A DNA stretch of 64,000 nt from Bin5 sp022827195 (lineage in GTDB: Bacteria; Chloroflexota; Anaerolineae; Caldilineales; Caldilineaceae): positions 930,001 to 994,000 of the forward strand of contig OZ242331.1 in the NCBI GenBank assembly GCA_965208275.1. The letters are read 5' to 3'. This document shows positions 33,042-41,639 of this stretch, one piece after another. A program made the position numbers and the translations under genes. A model generated the notes under the pieces. The model had not been told where the DNA came from, did not search any database, and saw nothing but the letters and a program-made list of their open reading frames with translations. The first letter of the stretch is position 1, and each line of letters begins with the position of its first letter.

Positions 33042-34202
33042 ATGACGATTGCGCGCCCGATCACCTCCGGACCGAAGCATCACTGGTTCGGGTACTATGA
33101 CAAGCTGCAGTTCGATCCAACAGGCCGCTACGTGCTGGCGATGGAGGTCGATTTCGAGCACCGTTCGCCGGCTGCCGGGGACGTGATCGGCGTGGGGATG
33201 ATCGACCTGGCCGACGGCGACCGCTGGATCGAGCTGGGTGAGACGCGGGCGTGGTGCTGGCAGCAGGGTTGCATGCTGCAGTGGATTCCGGGCTCTGACA
33301 GCGAGGTCATCTGGAACGATCGAGAAGGCGACCGCTTTATATGCCACGTTCTGGACGTGAAGTCGGGCAAAAAACGGACGATTGGGTTCCCGATTTACAC
33401 GCTGTCACCGGACGGCCGTACGGCTATCGGCGCAGACTTCCGCCGAATCAACCACATGAGGCCTGGCTACGGCTACGCCGGCATCCCGGACCCGAACTTC
33501 GATAGGCTCGCGCCGGACGACGCCGGCATTTACCGGGTTGATTTGGAGACTGGCGAGGCTGAGTTCCTGATCTCGATCGCGCAAGTGGCTGCGATCCCGT
33601 ATCCGCACCAAAACCTCGGTGAGGCGCGGCACTATTTCAACCATTTGCTGTTCAACACCGACGGCTCACGCTTTATCTTCCTGCACCGTTGGCGTCTGGG
33701 CGGGCCGGGCTTCGGCACGCGCATGATGACGGCGGGGGTTGACGGCTCCGAGATTTACGCGGTGGACGAGTACGGCCATACTTCCCACTTCATCTGGCGC
33801 GACCCCGAGCATATCATGGCCTGGGCGAGACATCCCTCTCACGGCGACGCCTTCTACGTTTACCGGGACGGCACGCAGGATGTGGAGGTGATCGGCAAAG
33901 GGGTGATGACGTTGAACGGGCACTGCACTTACCTTGCCGACGCCAACTGGATCCTGAACGACACATATCCGGTCGCGCGCGGCGCGGGAAGCGTGCAGGA
34001 GCTGTATCTGTTCAATGTTGAACGGGGCGAACGAATTGAGCTGGGCGAGTTTGCCGCTTTCCCCGCTTATACGGGCGAGTGGCGCTGCGATCTGCACCCG
34101 CGTTCAAGCCGGGACGGGAAGCTGGTTACAGTCGACTCGGCGCACGGCGGAAACGGCCGCCAGGTCTACCTGCTCGACATATCAGCCCACCAGCAGGGCT
34201 AA
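33042..34202 (+). CDS. Beta-propeller (PD40-like) protein, copy 2
   Basis: A 386-residue paralogue of the protein at 22973-24139, with the same length, start and blade motifs (GPKHHWFGYYDKLQFD, EYGHTSHFIWRDPEH, PSHGDAFYVY, LNGHCTYLADANWILND, SRDGKLVTVDSAHGGNG). It starts 30 bases after the last transporter gene, so it is most likely the final gene of the peptide-transport operon. No signal peptide is seen, so it would act in the cytoplasm, perhaps on the imported compound. A PL22-like lyase or hydrolase role is possible from the conserved His residues but is not shown. Confidence 0.6.
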   Translation: MTIARPITSGPKHHWFGYYDKLQFDPTGRYVLAMEVDFEHRSPAAGDVIGVGMIDLADGDRWIELGETRAWCWQQGCMLQWIPGSDSEVIWNDREGDRFICHVLDVKSGKKRTIGFPIYTLSPDGRTAIGADFRRINHMRPGYGYAGIPDPNFDRLAPDDAGIYRVDLETGEAEFLISIAQVAAIPYPHQNLGEARHYFNHLLFNTDGSRFIFLHRWRLGGPGFGTRMMTAGVDGSEIYAVDEYGHTSHFIWRDPEHIMAWARHPSHGDAFYVYRDGTQDVEVIGKGVMTLNGHCTYLADANWILNDTYPVARGAGSVQELYLFNVERGERIELGEFAAFPAYTGEWRCDLHPRSSRDGKLVTVDSAHGGNGRQVYLLDISAHQQG

Positions 34203-34258
34203 CGGCAGGGCTCAACTCCTCTGCTTCTTCTGCAAACCGGGACCGGCAAACTGGTACG

Positions 34259-34792
34259 CTAGTTCCAGGTGTAGGTCGCTTTTTCTTCCTGGGGAATCGA
34301 GTCGAAGGACTGCATTGCCTGCTGCCTCTCGGGCGTCAGGCCGGCGCGGGCGGCGATTTCTTCGGCGAGGGCGGGAATGAAGGGAATGTCTTCGCGGTAG
34401 AGAACGGTCGAGCCTTCGGGCGTGTAGTGGACCTGCATTTCGACGTCGCCTGCGGCGGCCTCCATCCGGGGCACGATCAGATCGAGCCGGGTGACATGGC
34501 CCCAATCCCACTTACGGGACAATGCCCAGAAGCGCAGCGGGCTCCTCAGCTCGAAGGCGTCATCGGTTACCTCAAAGACCGTACCAATGTCGATCATGTG
34601 GCCATACATGAGAAGCGCGCCCCAGATGAGAAAGGTATAGGCGATGGCCTCGACGAAGAAGAGGCGGTTGATGCCCATTGAGAATGTCAGGATTCCGGCG
34701 ATCAGCAGAGCGGCCGCCGAAACCATCGACTTCGGCCGCCCTCTGAAGACCAGCGGTTCCTGCGCTTCGCCTGCGTGCGTGGATTCAGCCAT
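34259..34792 (-). CDS. PH-like/DUF304-type membrane protein
   Basis: A 177-residue protein. Two hydrophobic spans at about residues 24-62 (AALLIAGILTFSMGI and EAIAYTFLIWGALLMYG) are followed by a soluble beta-rich domain (TVFEVTDDAFELRSPLRFWALSRKWDW) resembling the bacterial PH/DUF304 fold, and a short helical tail. I do not recognise a closer family. It has its own promoter (TTGTTC-16-TATAAT) 70 bases upstream and shares orientation with the downstream-lying block but not clearly its transcript. Confidence 0.5.
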   Translation of the reverse strand: MAESTHAGEAQEPLVFRGRPKSMVSAAALLIAGILTFSMGINRLFFVEAIAYTFLIWGALLMYGHMIDIGTVFEVTDDAFELRSPLRFWALSRKWDWGHVTRLDLIVPRMEAAAGDVEMQVHYTPEGSTVLYREDIPFIPALAEEIAARAGLTPERQQAMQSFDSIPQEEKATYTWN

Positions 34793-34862
34793 CTTGCCAC
34801 TCTACTTTGTAGGATGTTGTGCCAGGCGTCTGCAGCCATGTTGCGCCGGCAAGTTCGCGTAT

Positions 34863-34890
34863 ATTATAGACTGAAGTGTGAAGCGAACAA
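34863..34890 (-). promoter_or_regulatory. Promoter of the PH-like membrane protein gene
   Basis: Minus-strand TTGTTC (34885-34890), 16-base spacer, TATAAT (34863-34868). The start ATG is about 70 bases downstream. The -10 is a perfect consensus match. Confidence 0.65.
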
Positions 34891-34950
34891 AATATCTGAA
34901 CCGCGAATCGGATTGTGGGGCCCAAGGCAAGTTCGGTTCCTGAAGGGGCC

Positions 34951-36330
34951 TCAAGGTTCCCCGGATTCGGCCTGGAGCCGGTACCCTCGACCGCGAATGG
35001 TGACGATCAGGACCGGGTTGGCGGGATCCGGCTCGATTTTCTGCCGCAGGCGGCTGACCAGTTTCTCAATGCGGGCATCGTCCACCTCGCCCAGAAAGTC
35101 CTCTCCCCAGACGTCGGAGACTATGTCGAATTTCTCGACAGTCCTGTTCCTCATTTCGTAGAGAAGCGTCATGAGTCGAATCTCCAGTTTGGAGAGCTCG
35201 ATCTGACGGCCGCCGACGAGAAACTCGCCATCCTTGCGCTCGACCTGGGGCCGTTCCGGTACGCCGGTGTCGGTTTGAAAAGCAAGCACATACTCGGCGA
35301 AGAGCCGGCTGAAGACGCGCAACTCTTCCTTCACGTGCTTCAGGATATGGTGCTTCATCAGATGGGCAAGGCTGGCGCTATCGGCTTCCTTTGAAGAGAA
35401 GAGGCTCCTGAGGGCCTCCTGGTGGTCCGGCATGCAGCTGTGCCAGATCTTTTCGCTCTCGGTGTGCAGGGTGGGGTCCTGGCGAAGCTGTTCGGCAAGG
35501 TCGCGGTGCAGCGCCCAGCGCCCCTTCTCATCGTCGCCCCGGCGTTCCAGTTCGGCGGCAGCGCCGCCCAGCAGCTTGCTGACCCCTTCCAGGTAGCCGG
35601 GATGACCGCCGGTCCAGTGGTAGGCGAAGCCGACGTCCTGCGAGGAGAGTTCGACGTCGTTGTGCTCGGCGAAACTGCGAATATAGTGTTCCACATCATG
35701 GTGCGGGAGGGGGCCGAGATGCCAGGGCTGATGGGAAAAGAGCTCACCGAATTCCCCGCTGTGCTCGCCGGGCCAAAGCTCGGCGAGCGGCCAAACCGTT
35801 GCCGTAACGTAAACGAGCCGGTTGCCGAACAGGTCCTTTTTGGCGCGCAAGTTGAGGAAGACGCGCGGATCGATTTCCTGGAAAGGCTCGTCGAACTCGT
35901 CAAAGAGGAGGATAAGATTGTAGTGGCTGTTCTGGAGGGCGGCAGAGAGGCCGTTGCTGAAGTTGAGAGGCACTTGAAAGTCGTTCGCAGGCGCGACGAG
36001 GCCTTCGTAGGCGGTCTGCAGCACCGCGTCTGCGGCCAGGGCGGGGCTACTTTCGCGCAGGCAACGGAGCACCAGTTCATAGAAGCCCTGGTCAGACATG
36101 TCGAGAATGCGGTTGCAGTCAATGTAAACAGGGAGATAGGCGCCGCCCTCCTCGCCCAGGTTGTGCAGCCAGACGTCGGCCTGGGCGAGCAGGCGCATCA
36201 GCGAGGACTTGCCAACGTTGCTGAAACCGGTTACCTCGACGCAGCGGGCGCTGCAGAGCATCCGGATTATGTGTTCGATGTCCGTCTTTCGCATGTATCC
36301 GCCGTTGGACAGACGTAACGCAACAGACAT
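34951..36330 (-). CDS. P-loop ATPase fused to an OmpR/PhoB-type winged helix
   Basis: A 459-residue protein starting at ATG 36330. Walker A is VTGFSNVGKSSLMRLL (about residues 33-48) and Walker B is LILLFDEFDEP (about 139-149), followed by a TATVWPLAELWP sensor-like segment. The middle, up to about residue 360, is helical, as in STAND or archaeal-type ATPases. The last 95 residues are an OmpR/PhoB-type winged helix: LSKLEIRLMTLLYEM, RTVEKFDIVSDVWGED, RIEKLVSRLRQKIEP, and the C-terminal wing VTIRGRGYRL. There is no receiver domain. The combination suggests an ATP-dependent transcription regulator that changes DNA binding on sensing an unknown signal. It lies just downstream of the unknown membrane-protein operon, 88 bases away. 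Confidence 0.7.
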   Translation of the reverse strand: MSVALRLSNGGYMRKTDIEHIIRMLCSARCVEVTGFSNVGKSSLMRLLAQADVWLHNLGEEGGAYLPVYIDCNRILDMSDQGFYELVLRCLRESSPALAADAVLQTAYEGLVAPANDFQVPLNFSNGLSAALQNSHYNLILLFDEFDEPFQEIDPRVFLNLRAKKDLFGNRLVYVTATVWPLAELWPGEHSGEFGELFSHQPWHLGPLPHHDVEHYIRSFAEHNDVELSSQDVGFAYHWTGGHPGYLEGVSKLLGGAAAELERRGDDEKGRWALHRDLAEQLRQDPTLHTESEKIWHSCMPDHQEALRSLFSSKEADSASLAHLMKHHILKHVKEELRVFSRLFAEYVLAFQTDTGVPERPQVERKDGEFLVGGRQIELSKLEIRLMTLLYEMRNRTVEKFDIVSDVWGEDFLGEVDDARIEKLVSRLRQKIEPDPANPVLIVTIRGRGYRLQAESGEP

Positions 36331-36418
36331 GGTACCCCCAAGGTCGGTGCGCTGCCTTTGGTCGGTCTGGTTTTTCTGTGCGGAACTGACCCCATTTTCG
36401 TCATGCAGGCCCTTTGCG

Positions 36419-37717
36419 TCAAGCGCGACGGAGAGGGGGTCCGGTCTCTTCCAGAATGTCTGCCGACAGCACCTGTAAGGAGGCTTCGGGCGCGACCTGG
36501 CCTGCGCCTGCGACGACGGGAACAAGGCCCAGTGGATCCCACCAGTGGCTGACGGGGCGCGGCCACTGTTCGGGCCACGGACCGCTCACAAGGCGCAGCG
36601 CCGGCCAGCCGGCCAGAAAGTCCGGGCGCTCTCCGGGGCGAACGCAACAGAGCCGCAGCCCGGCGCCCTCCGGCGAGAACGGCCCCGTCGCCTGGCGTTG
36701 ACCTTCGCGCCCTGCGTCGGCGGCCGTGCCGGTCGTCCACACATGCAGCCAGCGGTCGGCGGCCGCGTAGAGGCCGTGCAAAGAGGTGAGCCGATGGTGT
36801 CGCGCCCAGAGCCTGACCGCCTGAACGAATGCCCACTGCGTGCTGCGCAGCTCAGGCGCATGGTTGAGCCAGCCGGCAATCCTGCGCATGGCTGGCATCT
36901 GTTGGGAGCGCTGCCAGTGGTGCTGTTCCAGCACTCTGGCCAGGGCTGTGTCGCGCTGGCCGGCGTCCGGTGCGAGCACATTGGCGGCCAGCACTGCCGC
37001 GCTGCCCTCAGTCCGCCCGTGCCAATAGCCAAGCGCAGCCTGGGCCGACTGGCGATTGCCGGCAAAGCAGAAGAGTGGCCGGTCCTCGAAGGGCAGTTTC
37101 ACGGCGGCGTCGATGACGTGGCGGCACAAGGCAAGTACCTGCTCCTGGCCGCGGTGGTCGGTCTCTTGGTAACCGCCCACGGCCAGGATGACGTCAGGGC
37201 GCAGCAGCTCCAGTTCCGCCGCGAGCTCGTCCGTGCTGCGCCAGGGGCTGTAGCGGTAGGTAGCGACGCAGTTGCAGAGGGCACCGGCGAGCGCGTCCCG
37301 GCTGGCGATCAGGCTTGTGCCGCCGGAAAGGCCGGCCATCCAAACGCGCAGCGGCGGGAGCAAATCGGCCACCGCAACCGCCTGGCCGACGCCCTTAACG
37401 AGGGCTGGGTCGTAGGTGTGCAACCGGGGCCGGTCCTCCTCTTCGCTCCAAAGGGAGATGTCAAACTGGTTCTCCAGCCCGTTTACCGCTTGCACAAGCG
37501 CGGCGGCGCATTGACCGGGGCTTGCGTCGGCGGGCAGGTCGGTAGATTGCCATCCCATCAGACGGTAGATTTCTTCGACAGGTTCGATCAGAGCTGCGGT
37601 TGCGCGGCGGGGCTCCGCGCCCAGGAGAAGGATGTTTTTGGGCGCGAAGTCTGCCAGTGATGGGGTCGCGCTTGCGCGACCGGGCGCTGGGGCCGGCTGC
37701 AGGTCGGACTGGCTCAC
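36419..37717 (-). CDS. Unknown protein with weak GlmL/MutL-like motifs
   Basis: A 432-residue soluble protein starting at GTG 37717, which overlaps the stop of the preceding membrane-protein gene by four bases (GTGA). Two patches, RPDVILAVGGYQ and LFCFAGNRQSAQAAL, are laid out like the 'PD.ILL.GG...VIYAGN' region of GlmL/MutL, the ATPase-like partner of glutamate mutase. A VWMAGLSGGTSLIAS patch lies before them. The N-terminal nucleotide-binding signature of GlmL is not recognisable, so this may be only the second half of such a fold. No mutase genes are in the window. It closes the six-gene run from 41573. Confidence 0.35.
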   Translation of the reverse strand: MSQSDLQPAPAPGRASATPSLADFAPKNILLLGAEPRRATAALIEPVEEIYRLMGWQSTDLPADASPGQCAAALVQAVNGLENQFDISLWSEEEDRPRLHTYDPALVKGVGQAVAVADLLPPLRVWMAGLSGGTSLIASRDALAGALCNCVATYRYSPWRSTDELAAELELLRPDVILAVGGYQETDHRGQEQVLALCRHVIDAAVKLPFEDRPLFCFAGNRQSAQAALGYWHGRTEGSAAVLAANVLAPDAGQRDTALARVLEQHHWQRSQQMPAMRRIAGWLNHAPELRSTQWAFVQAVRLWARHHRLTSLHGLYAAADRWLHVWTTGTAADAGREGQRQATGPFSPEGAGLRLCCVRPGERPDFLAGWPALRLVSGPWPEQWPRPVSHWWDPLGLVPVVAGAGQVAPEASLQVLSADILEETGPPLRRA

Positions 37718-38604
37718 TGTCCGCCTCCCCGAGCGGCCGCCCACAGCAGCTGCCAGAGCTCGCTGCGGGGAAGCTCAAACATAAAGTACTCCAGCCGGGC
37801 CAGGATGAGGGTGAAGCGGGCCGCGACCAGGCGGGCGAAAATCATGCCGGCAGCCAGCCAGAGGGCACGGCGCCCGACGCCTTCCCAGGCAGCCAGGACC
37901 TTGGCAAGAGCGCCTCGTGCCAGGGGAGCCGGCCCGGCGGCCGTGCTGAGCGGGACGATGTCGCGCGTAGATGGTTCGGAAGCGGGTCGCTCACTCCCGG
38001 CGAGGCCCGAGCGGCCCGTCCGCAGGTGGATCAGGACGCCGCCGGTGATCACCAGGGTGAGAAGCCTGAGCAGCCATAGCGTTTGCCCGCCGGCGGACGC
38101 TCCCGCGGGCGCGGCGGAGAGGTTGGCCTGACTGAGATCGACCGCGGCCGCGAGCTGGGGCCAAAACGTGCCCTGCAGCGCGCCGCTGAGGCCCACGCCG
38201 AGGCCGGCGCCGGCAAGAATGGCGGCCGGTATCACCGCCAGCAGCCGCAGCAGCCGCCGTCCGCTCCACTTGCCAGGCGGCCTGAACAGCAGGTCCAGGC
38301 CCCCTAGCCACATGACCAGCCCAAGCAGGAGCGGCAGCCGGTTTTGCAGGTCTTCCGGACGTTCGGCGCTTAGCCACGACGCGGGGTCTGCCATGAAGGG
38401 TGCGATCAGCTGCGGCCATAGGACATTGCTCCAGGCGACAACTGCCATGTAGCCCAGGCCGGCGCCAACGAGGATGTACTGGGCGAGGCGGGCAAGGACG
38501 TTGTCGCGGATGAGGCAGCTACCGATGGCCAGCGAGATGATGAGGCCGAGTAGCAGGCCGGCATCCTGCAGCGAGCCGGGCAGAGTTCCGCCGAAGGAGC
38601 TCAA
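37714..38604 (-). CDS. Polytopic membrane protein of unknown function
   Basis: A 296-residue protein with about seven hydrophobic segments (for example LLLGLIISLAIGSCL, YILVGAGLGYMAVVAWSNVLW, LPLLLGLVMWLGGLDLLF, LLAVIPAAILAGAGLGVGL, LLRLLTLVITGGVLIHL, and a span near the C-terminus). The TTG start at 38604 forms a TTGA overlap with the stop of the zinc-ribbon gene upstream, so the pair is probably translationally coupled. No family recognised. The end overlaps the next gene by GTGA. Confidence 0.6.
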   Translation of the reverse strand: MSSFGGTLPGSLQDAGLLLGLIISLAIGSCLIRDNVLARLAQYILVGAGLGYMAVVAWSNVLWPQLIAPFMADPASWLSAERPEDLQNRLPLLLGLVMWLGGLDLLFRPPGKWSGRRLLRLLAVIPAAILAGAGLGVGLSGALQGTFWPQLAAAVDLSQANLSAAPAGASAGGQTLWLLRLLTLVITGGVLIHLRTGRSGLAGSERPASEPSTRDIVPLSTAAGPAPLARGALAKVLAAWEGVGRRALWLAAGMIFARLVAARFTLILARLEYFMFELPRSELWQLLWAAARGGGQ

Positions 38605-39968
38605 CGTTGCCTCCGTTCGGCAATGCCGGACAGATTGCCAAGGAGGATGGCGACGATCAGGATGCCGAATCCCCAACTGTGGCCGCGGACCAGGCGTCCC
38701 GCGACAGCCCTTTCCTCGGGGCCGGCGGCCCGTTCCGAGCGGAGGCGGTATGCGCTGCCGCCGTCCCAGCCGCTGACCAGGCCGGCGAGCTGCCCGCTTT
38801 GCAGGTAGGGGCGCAATGGAATGTCGGCCGCGGCGCTGGTGACGGCAATCACGGACACTTGGTTAAGCGGCTGGACCTGCTCCAGCCAGTGCCTGACATC
38901 CTCGTTGTGGGCGGCGACTACCAGGTGGAGGACGGTGTCGGTTGCCTCCAAGCCGGCGAGGGTAAAGCGGTCCTTGAGGTCGACCCGGCCTGGGTCGAGC
39001 GGCAGCGCTCGGGCGGGGGCGACGCCCAGCAGTGGCAGGGAGGCGGCCCCGCCGGGTAGAAAGCCCGCTTCGATGACGACGCTTGTCTCCCCCTGTGGGC
39101 GGCCCGGCTGGCGGACGGCATCCTCGGCTTCTGCGATCAGCCGGCGCGCCGATGCCAGTCCCGCGGGCAGCTGGCTGACGACGATCAGCTTTGCACGCCG
39201 CAGCAGGAGATGCTCGATGACCGGCTGAGCAGCGCGGTCCATTTCGCCGGCGGTGGCGGGGTCGTAGGCCCAGTTCACCAGAACGAGACTGTTTGGAGGC
39301 AGCGTTGCGATTTGCCGGTGGGCCTGCGGCAGACCAGGCAGGGGATGCGGCGCTGTTCCGCCAGGCGGCGCCGGTTCAGCGCGCAGATAGGCGACGATCA
39401 GGACAAGCAGCAGGAGCCACTCAAGTTGAAAGCGCCTTTGCAAGCCGCGGCCGACCTGTCGGTCTGCGCCGGCATCGCGGGGCGTGCCGGCCGCCACCCC
39501 TGCGTCGAGAGGGAGCTCGGCTGAGAAGAGTTCGCGCAGCCGGCGCCGTTCTTCCTCATCGACAGCCTCGGGCGGCGACCTGTGCCCTTCTGTCCCAAGC
39601 TCTGAAATGCGGGAGCCTGCGGTGGCGAACTCAAGCGGGTCCGCTGGTTCGAGCAGGCCCGGAAGGTCGCCCAGAAGGGGCTCCGGCTTCGTGTCGTCCT
39701 GCAGGGGCGTCGCGTCGGACTCAGGGTCTTGGCCGGATTCGCCGCCCGCGGCCGGCGGACCGTGCAATCTTTGCCCAAGGACAGGTTCCTCCGACCCCTG
39801 CCCCTCTTCGGAACCGCTGCGCTCGGCTGCTGTTGGGTCCTGCGGGGTCGGCGCAGGGTCGGCAGGCGTGGGCGGCGGCCTGCGCGCGAGGATGGTGCCG
39901 CATTGCTCGCAGAAGCGGGAAGCGTCGGTGTTGCTGTATCCGCAGTGTGGGCAGTCGAGCGTCTGCAT
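38601..39968 (-). CDS. Zinc-ribbon membrane-anchored protein
   Basis: A 455-residue protein. Residues 1-25 form a zinc ribbon (C6, C9, C20, C23; CPHCGYSNTDASRFCEQCG), then a disordered Pro/Glu/Ser-rich linker to about residue 140. A transmembrane span lies at about 181-197 (LEWLLLLVLIVAYL). A soluble domain of about 230 residues follows with alternating strands such as LVLVNWAYDP, KLIVVSQLP, TSVVIEAGFLPGG, TVLHLVVAAHN and VSVIAVTSAA, a pattern like a Rossmann or glycosyltransferase-type fold. A second span (WGFGILIVAILLGNL) sits at the C-terminus. No family recognised. The layout suggests the large domain is held between two membrane anchors. Confidence 0.6.
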   Translation of the reverse strand: MQTLDCPHCGYSNTDASRFCEQCGTILARRPPPTPADPAPTPQDPTAAERSGSEEGQGSEEPVLGQRLHGPPAAGGESGQDPESDATPLQDDTKPEPLLGDLPGLLEPADPLEFATAGSRISELGTEGHRSPPEAVDEEERRRLRELFSAELPLDAGVAAGTPRDAGADRQVGRGLQRRFQLEWLLLLVLIVAYLRAEPAPPGGTAPHPLPGLPQAHRQIATLPPNSLVLVNWAYDPATAGEMDRAAQPVIEHLLLRRAKLIVVSQLPAGLASARRLIAEAEDAVRQPGRPQGETSVVIEAGFLPGGAASLPLLGVAPARALPLDPGRVDLKDRFTLAGLEATDTVLHLVVAAHNEDVRHWLEQVQPLNQVSVIAVTSAAADIPLRPYLQSGQLAGLVSGWDGGSAYRLRSERAAGPEERAVAGRLVRGHSWGFGILIVAILLGNLSGIAERRQR

Positions 39969-40053
39969 CGGTATTGCAGATTCCAGGTCGGGATGATGCG
40001 GGCAAGAGGTGGAGTCAGCCGCCGGTAAGCGCCGCTACTACCATCTTTGCAGG

Positions 40054-40683
40054 CTATTTTGCACTTCGCAAAATGAGGCGCATGCCGATCAGAAGCAGGC
40101 CGATCACGCCTCCAAGCAGGACACCGCGCATGGCGGCAGTCACTGGCCAGTTCAGGAGCCAGTCGAACAGGCCGGCCAGAGCCCCGGGCATGATCTGATG
40201 GGTGACCGGCGTCTGCACGAGCAGCATCAGAAGGGCGCCGGCAAGGATCCAGAGGCCGCCGGGACGGGTGATGCGCAGGTAGTGGAAGGCCGCGCTCAGC
40301 AGGAAAAAGCCGGTCAGGGCGAAGAGCGTCGACTGCCCCGGCGCCAGGACTGCGTCGAAGACCCATTCGGCCAGGGGCGCGGCCGACCCCTGCGGCGAAG
40401 TGACACCGGACCCAAACACGAGGGCGAACGCTACAAGCAGCAGGAGGCTGAGGAGCCATTCCTTCTGCCCGCGCTGCACGCGCAGCAGGTGATACCAGAG
40501 GGCGTTGAGAACGCCCAAGAGCAGCGCGAAAGCCCCCAGCAGGAGAGCCCAGCCGTAGAGGGTCGTTGCCAGCGCGGCCGGCGCGACCGCCAGGTCGAAG
40601 CGAGCGGAGATCACCACCAGGGCGCACGCCAGCACGACAAGCAGTCCAATGCGGTTGGACCAGCCCGAGCGAGAAGAGAACAC
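40054..40683 (-). CDS. Polytopic membrane protein of unknown function
   Basis: A 209-residue protein, GTG start at 40683, with about six hydrophobic spans (IGLLVVLACALVVIS, LYGWALLLGAFALLLGVLNALW, LLSLLLLVAFALVF, STLFALTGFFLLSAAFHYL, LWILAGALLMLLV, VLLGGVIGLLLIGMRLIL). It starts 6 bases after the stop of the gene upstream, so the two are in one transcript. No recognised family. Confidence 0.6.
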   Translation of the reverse strand: MFSSRSGWSNRIGLLVVLACALVVISARFDLAVAPAALATTLYGWALLLGAFALLLGVLNALWYHLLRVQRGQKEWLLSLLLLVAFALVFGSGVTSPQGSAAPLAEWVFDAVLAPGQSTLFALTGFFLLSAAFHYLRITRPGGLWILAGALLMLLVQTPVTHQIMPGALAGLFDWLLNWPVTAAMRGVLLGGVIGLLLIGMRLILRSAK

Positions 40684-40689
40684 CGTCTG

Positions 40690-41295
40690 CTACCCGAAAA
40701 ATGCGGCTGCCAGCAGGCCTAGCGCCAACAGACCGCCCGCCCAACCTCCAGCCTTCTGCAGCCAGTCGTGTGCATCCGGTTCGGAGCCGTTGGGCGCATG
40801 GTTTTCGGGGACGAAGATCTGTGCGAGCAGTTCGCTCTCGGATCCTTCGGCCGCGGGAACTGCAGTGGGCGATGCGGTCCAGTCCAGTCCCGGCGGCAGT
40901 GCAGCGGGGTCGCTGTCGAGCGCCGCAATGTTGTGCGAAGCGGCGTATAGGGCGCTGTCCGCGCCGGAATAGAGGACCAAGCGGGAGGCGTCGTCGACAC
41001 CACGGGTCTGATCGCCGGCCGGTCTGGCGACGGTTGCGCGTTGGCGGGCGGCGGGCCGCCAGACGAGCGACGCCAGCAGCCAGAGCCAGCCGTCGCCGCC
41101 GGCGATCACAACCGGGTTCTGCGGGCCCAGGTGTTGATGGGCGACCCGGCCCAGGGCGAGCAGTCCAAGGCAGCTGTGACGGAAAGGGGCGCCGAGTCCG
41201 AGCGAAAGCGCGGGCGTCTGACCGTGCTCAACGGCCGTATCCGCCCGCCGGCGCCAGGACGCGGCCAGACGTTCCGGCTGCAGGTGGAAGATCAC
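40690..41295 (-). CDS. Unknown protein with C-terminal membrane anchor
   Basis: A 201-residue protein. The first 165 residues look soluble, with strands such as NPVVIAGGDGWLWLLASLVW and SRLVLYSGADSALYAASHN. A C-terminal hydrophobic anchor follows (GGWAGGLLALGLLAAAFF). It overlaps the 93-residue gene before it by four bases (ATGA) and is followed after 6 bases by the next membrane protein, so it is clearly part of the operon. No recognised family. Confidence 0.55.
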   Translation of the reverse strand: MIFHLQPERLAASWRRRADTAVEHGQTPALSLGLGAPFRHSCLGLLALGRVAHQHLGPQNPVVIAGGDGWLWLLASLVWRPAARQRATVARPAGDQTRGVDDASRLVLYSGADSALYAASHNIAALDSDPAALPPGLDWTASPTAVPAAEGSESELLAQIFVPENHAPNGSEPDAHDWLQKAGGWAGGLLALGLLAAAFFG

Positions 41296-41573
41296 GCCTC
41301 TGCCTCCCGGCGGGGGACCGCGCGCTCATCTTCCTCCTGCATGGCAGCAAGGCGCGCGGTCAGGTCGGAAAGCCCGTCCGGCTGCGATAGCAGTTTGGCC
41401 CAGGGGCCGAGCCGGTCGAGGCCAAGAAGCGCGGCGAGCGGCTGCAATGTCAGGAGAGACTGCCCCAGGAGGAAGGCGAGAGGACGATGTCCGGCGAGGA
41501 AAAGGAGCGCGGGCAGCACCATCTGCCATTGACGAACCGCGGCAAGCGTCTCGTCAACCGATTTGTCGGTCAT
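41292..41573 (-). CDS. Small unknown protein, first gene of the operon
   Basis: A 93-residue protein with a hydrophobic middle (MVLPALLFLAGHRPLAFLLGQSLLTLQPLAALLGL) and a charged C-terminus (MQEEDERAVPRREAEA). The hydrophobic region could be a helical hairpin or a peripheral membrane segment. It overlaps the next gene by four bases. A plausible extended -10 promoter lies 58 bases upstream. Confidence 0.5.
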   Translation of the reverse strand: MTDKSVDETLAAVRQWQMVLPALLFLAGHRPLAFLLGQSLLTLQPLAALLGLDRLGPWAKLLSQPDGLSDLTARLAAMQEEDERAVPRREAEA

Positions 41574-41630
41574 TTCAGCGTTTCAAACCTTTCGAATTCA
41601 AGGTTTCCTGGTCGCAAGGGTGTCTGGACA

Positions 41631-41639
41631 ATTCTACCA
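41631..41639 (-). promoter_or_regulatory. Extended -10 promoter candidate for the membrane-protein operon
   Basis: Minus strand TGGTAGAAT, that is TGn plus TAGAAT (-10 at 41631-41636). The -35 region 17 bases upstream (TGGCTT) is weak, which suits an extended -10 promoter. The first gene starts 58 bases downstream. Confidence 0.4.

Noticed and set aside
36545..37660. Plus-strand open frame opposite the GlmL-like gene
   Set aside because: Start and stop overlaps of the minus-strand genes (GTGA, TTGA) fit an operon; the plus-strand product looks random.
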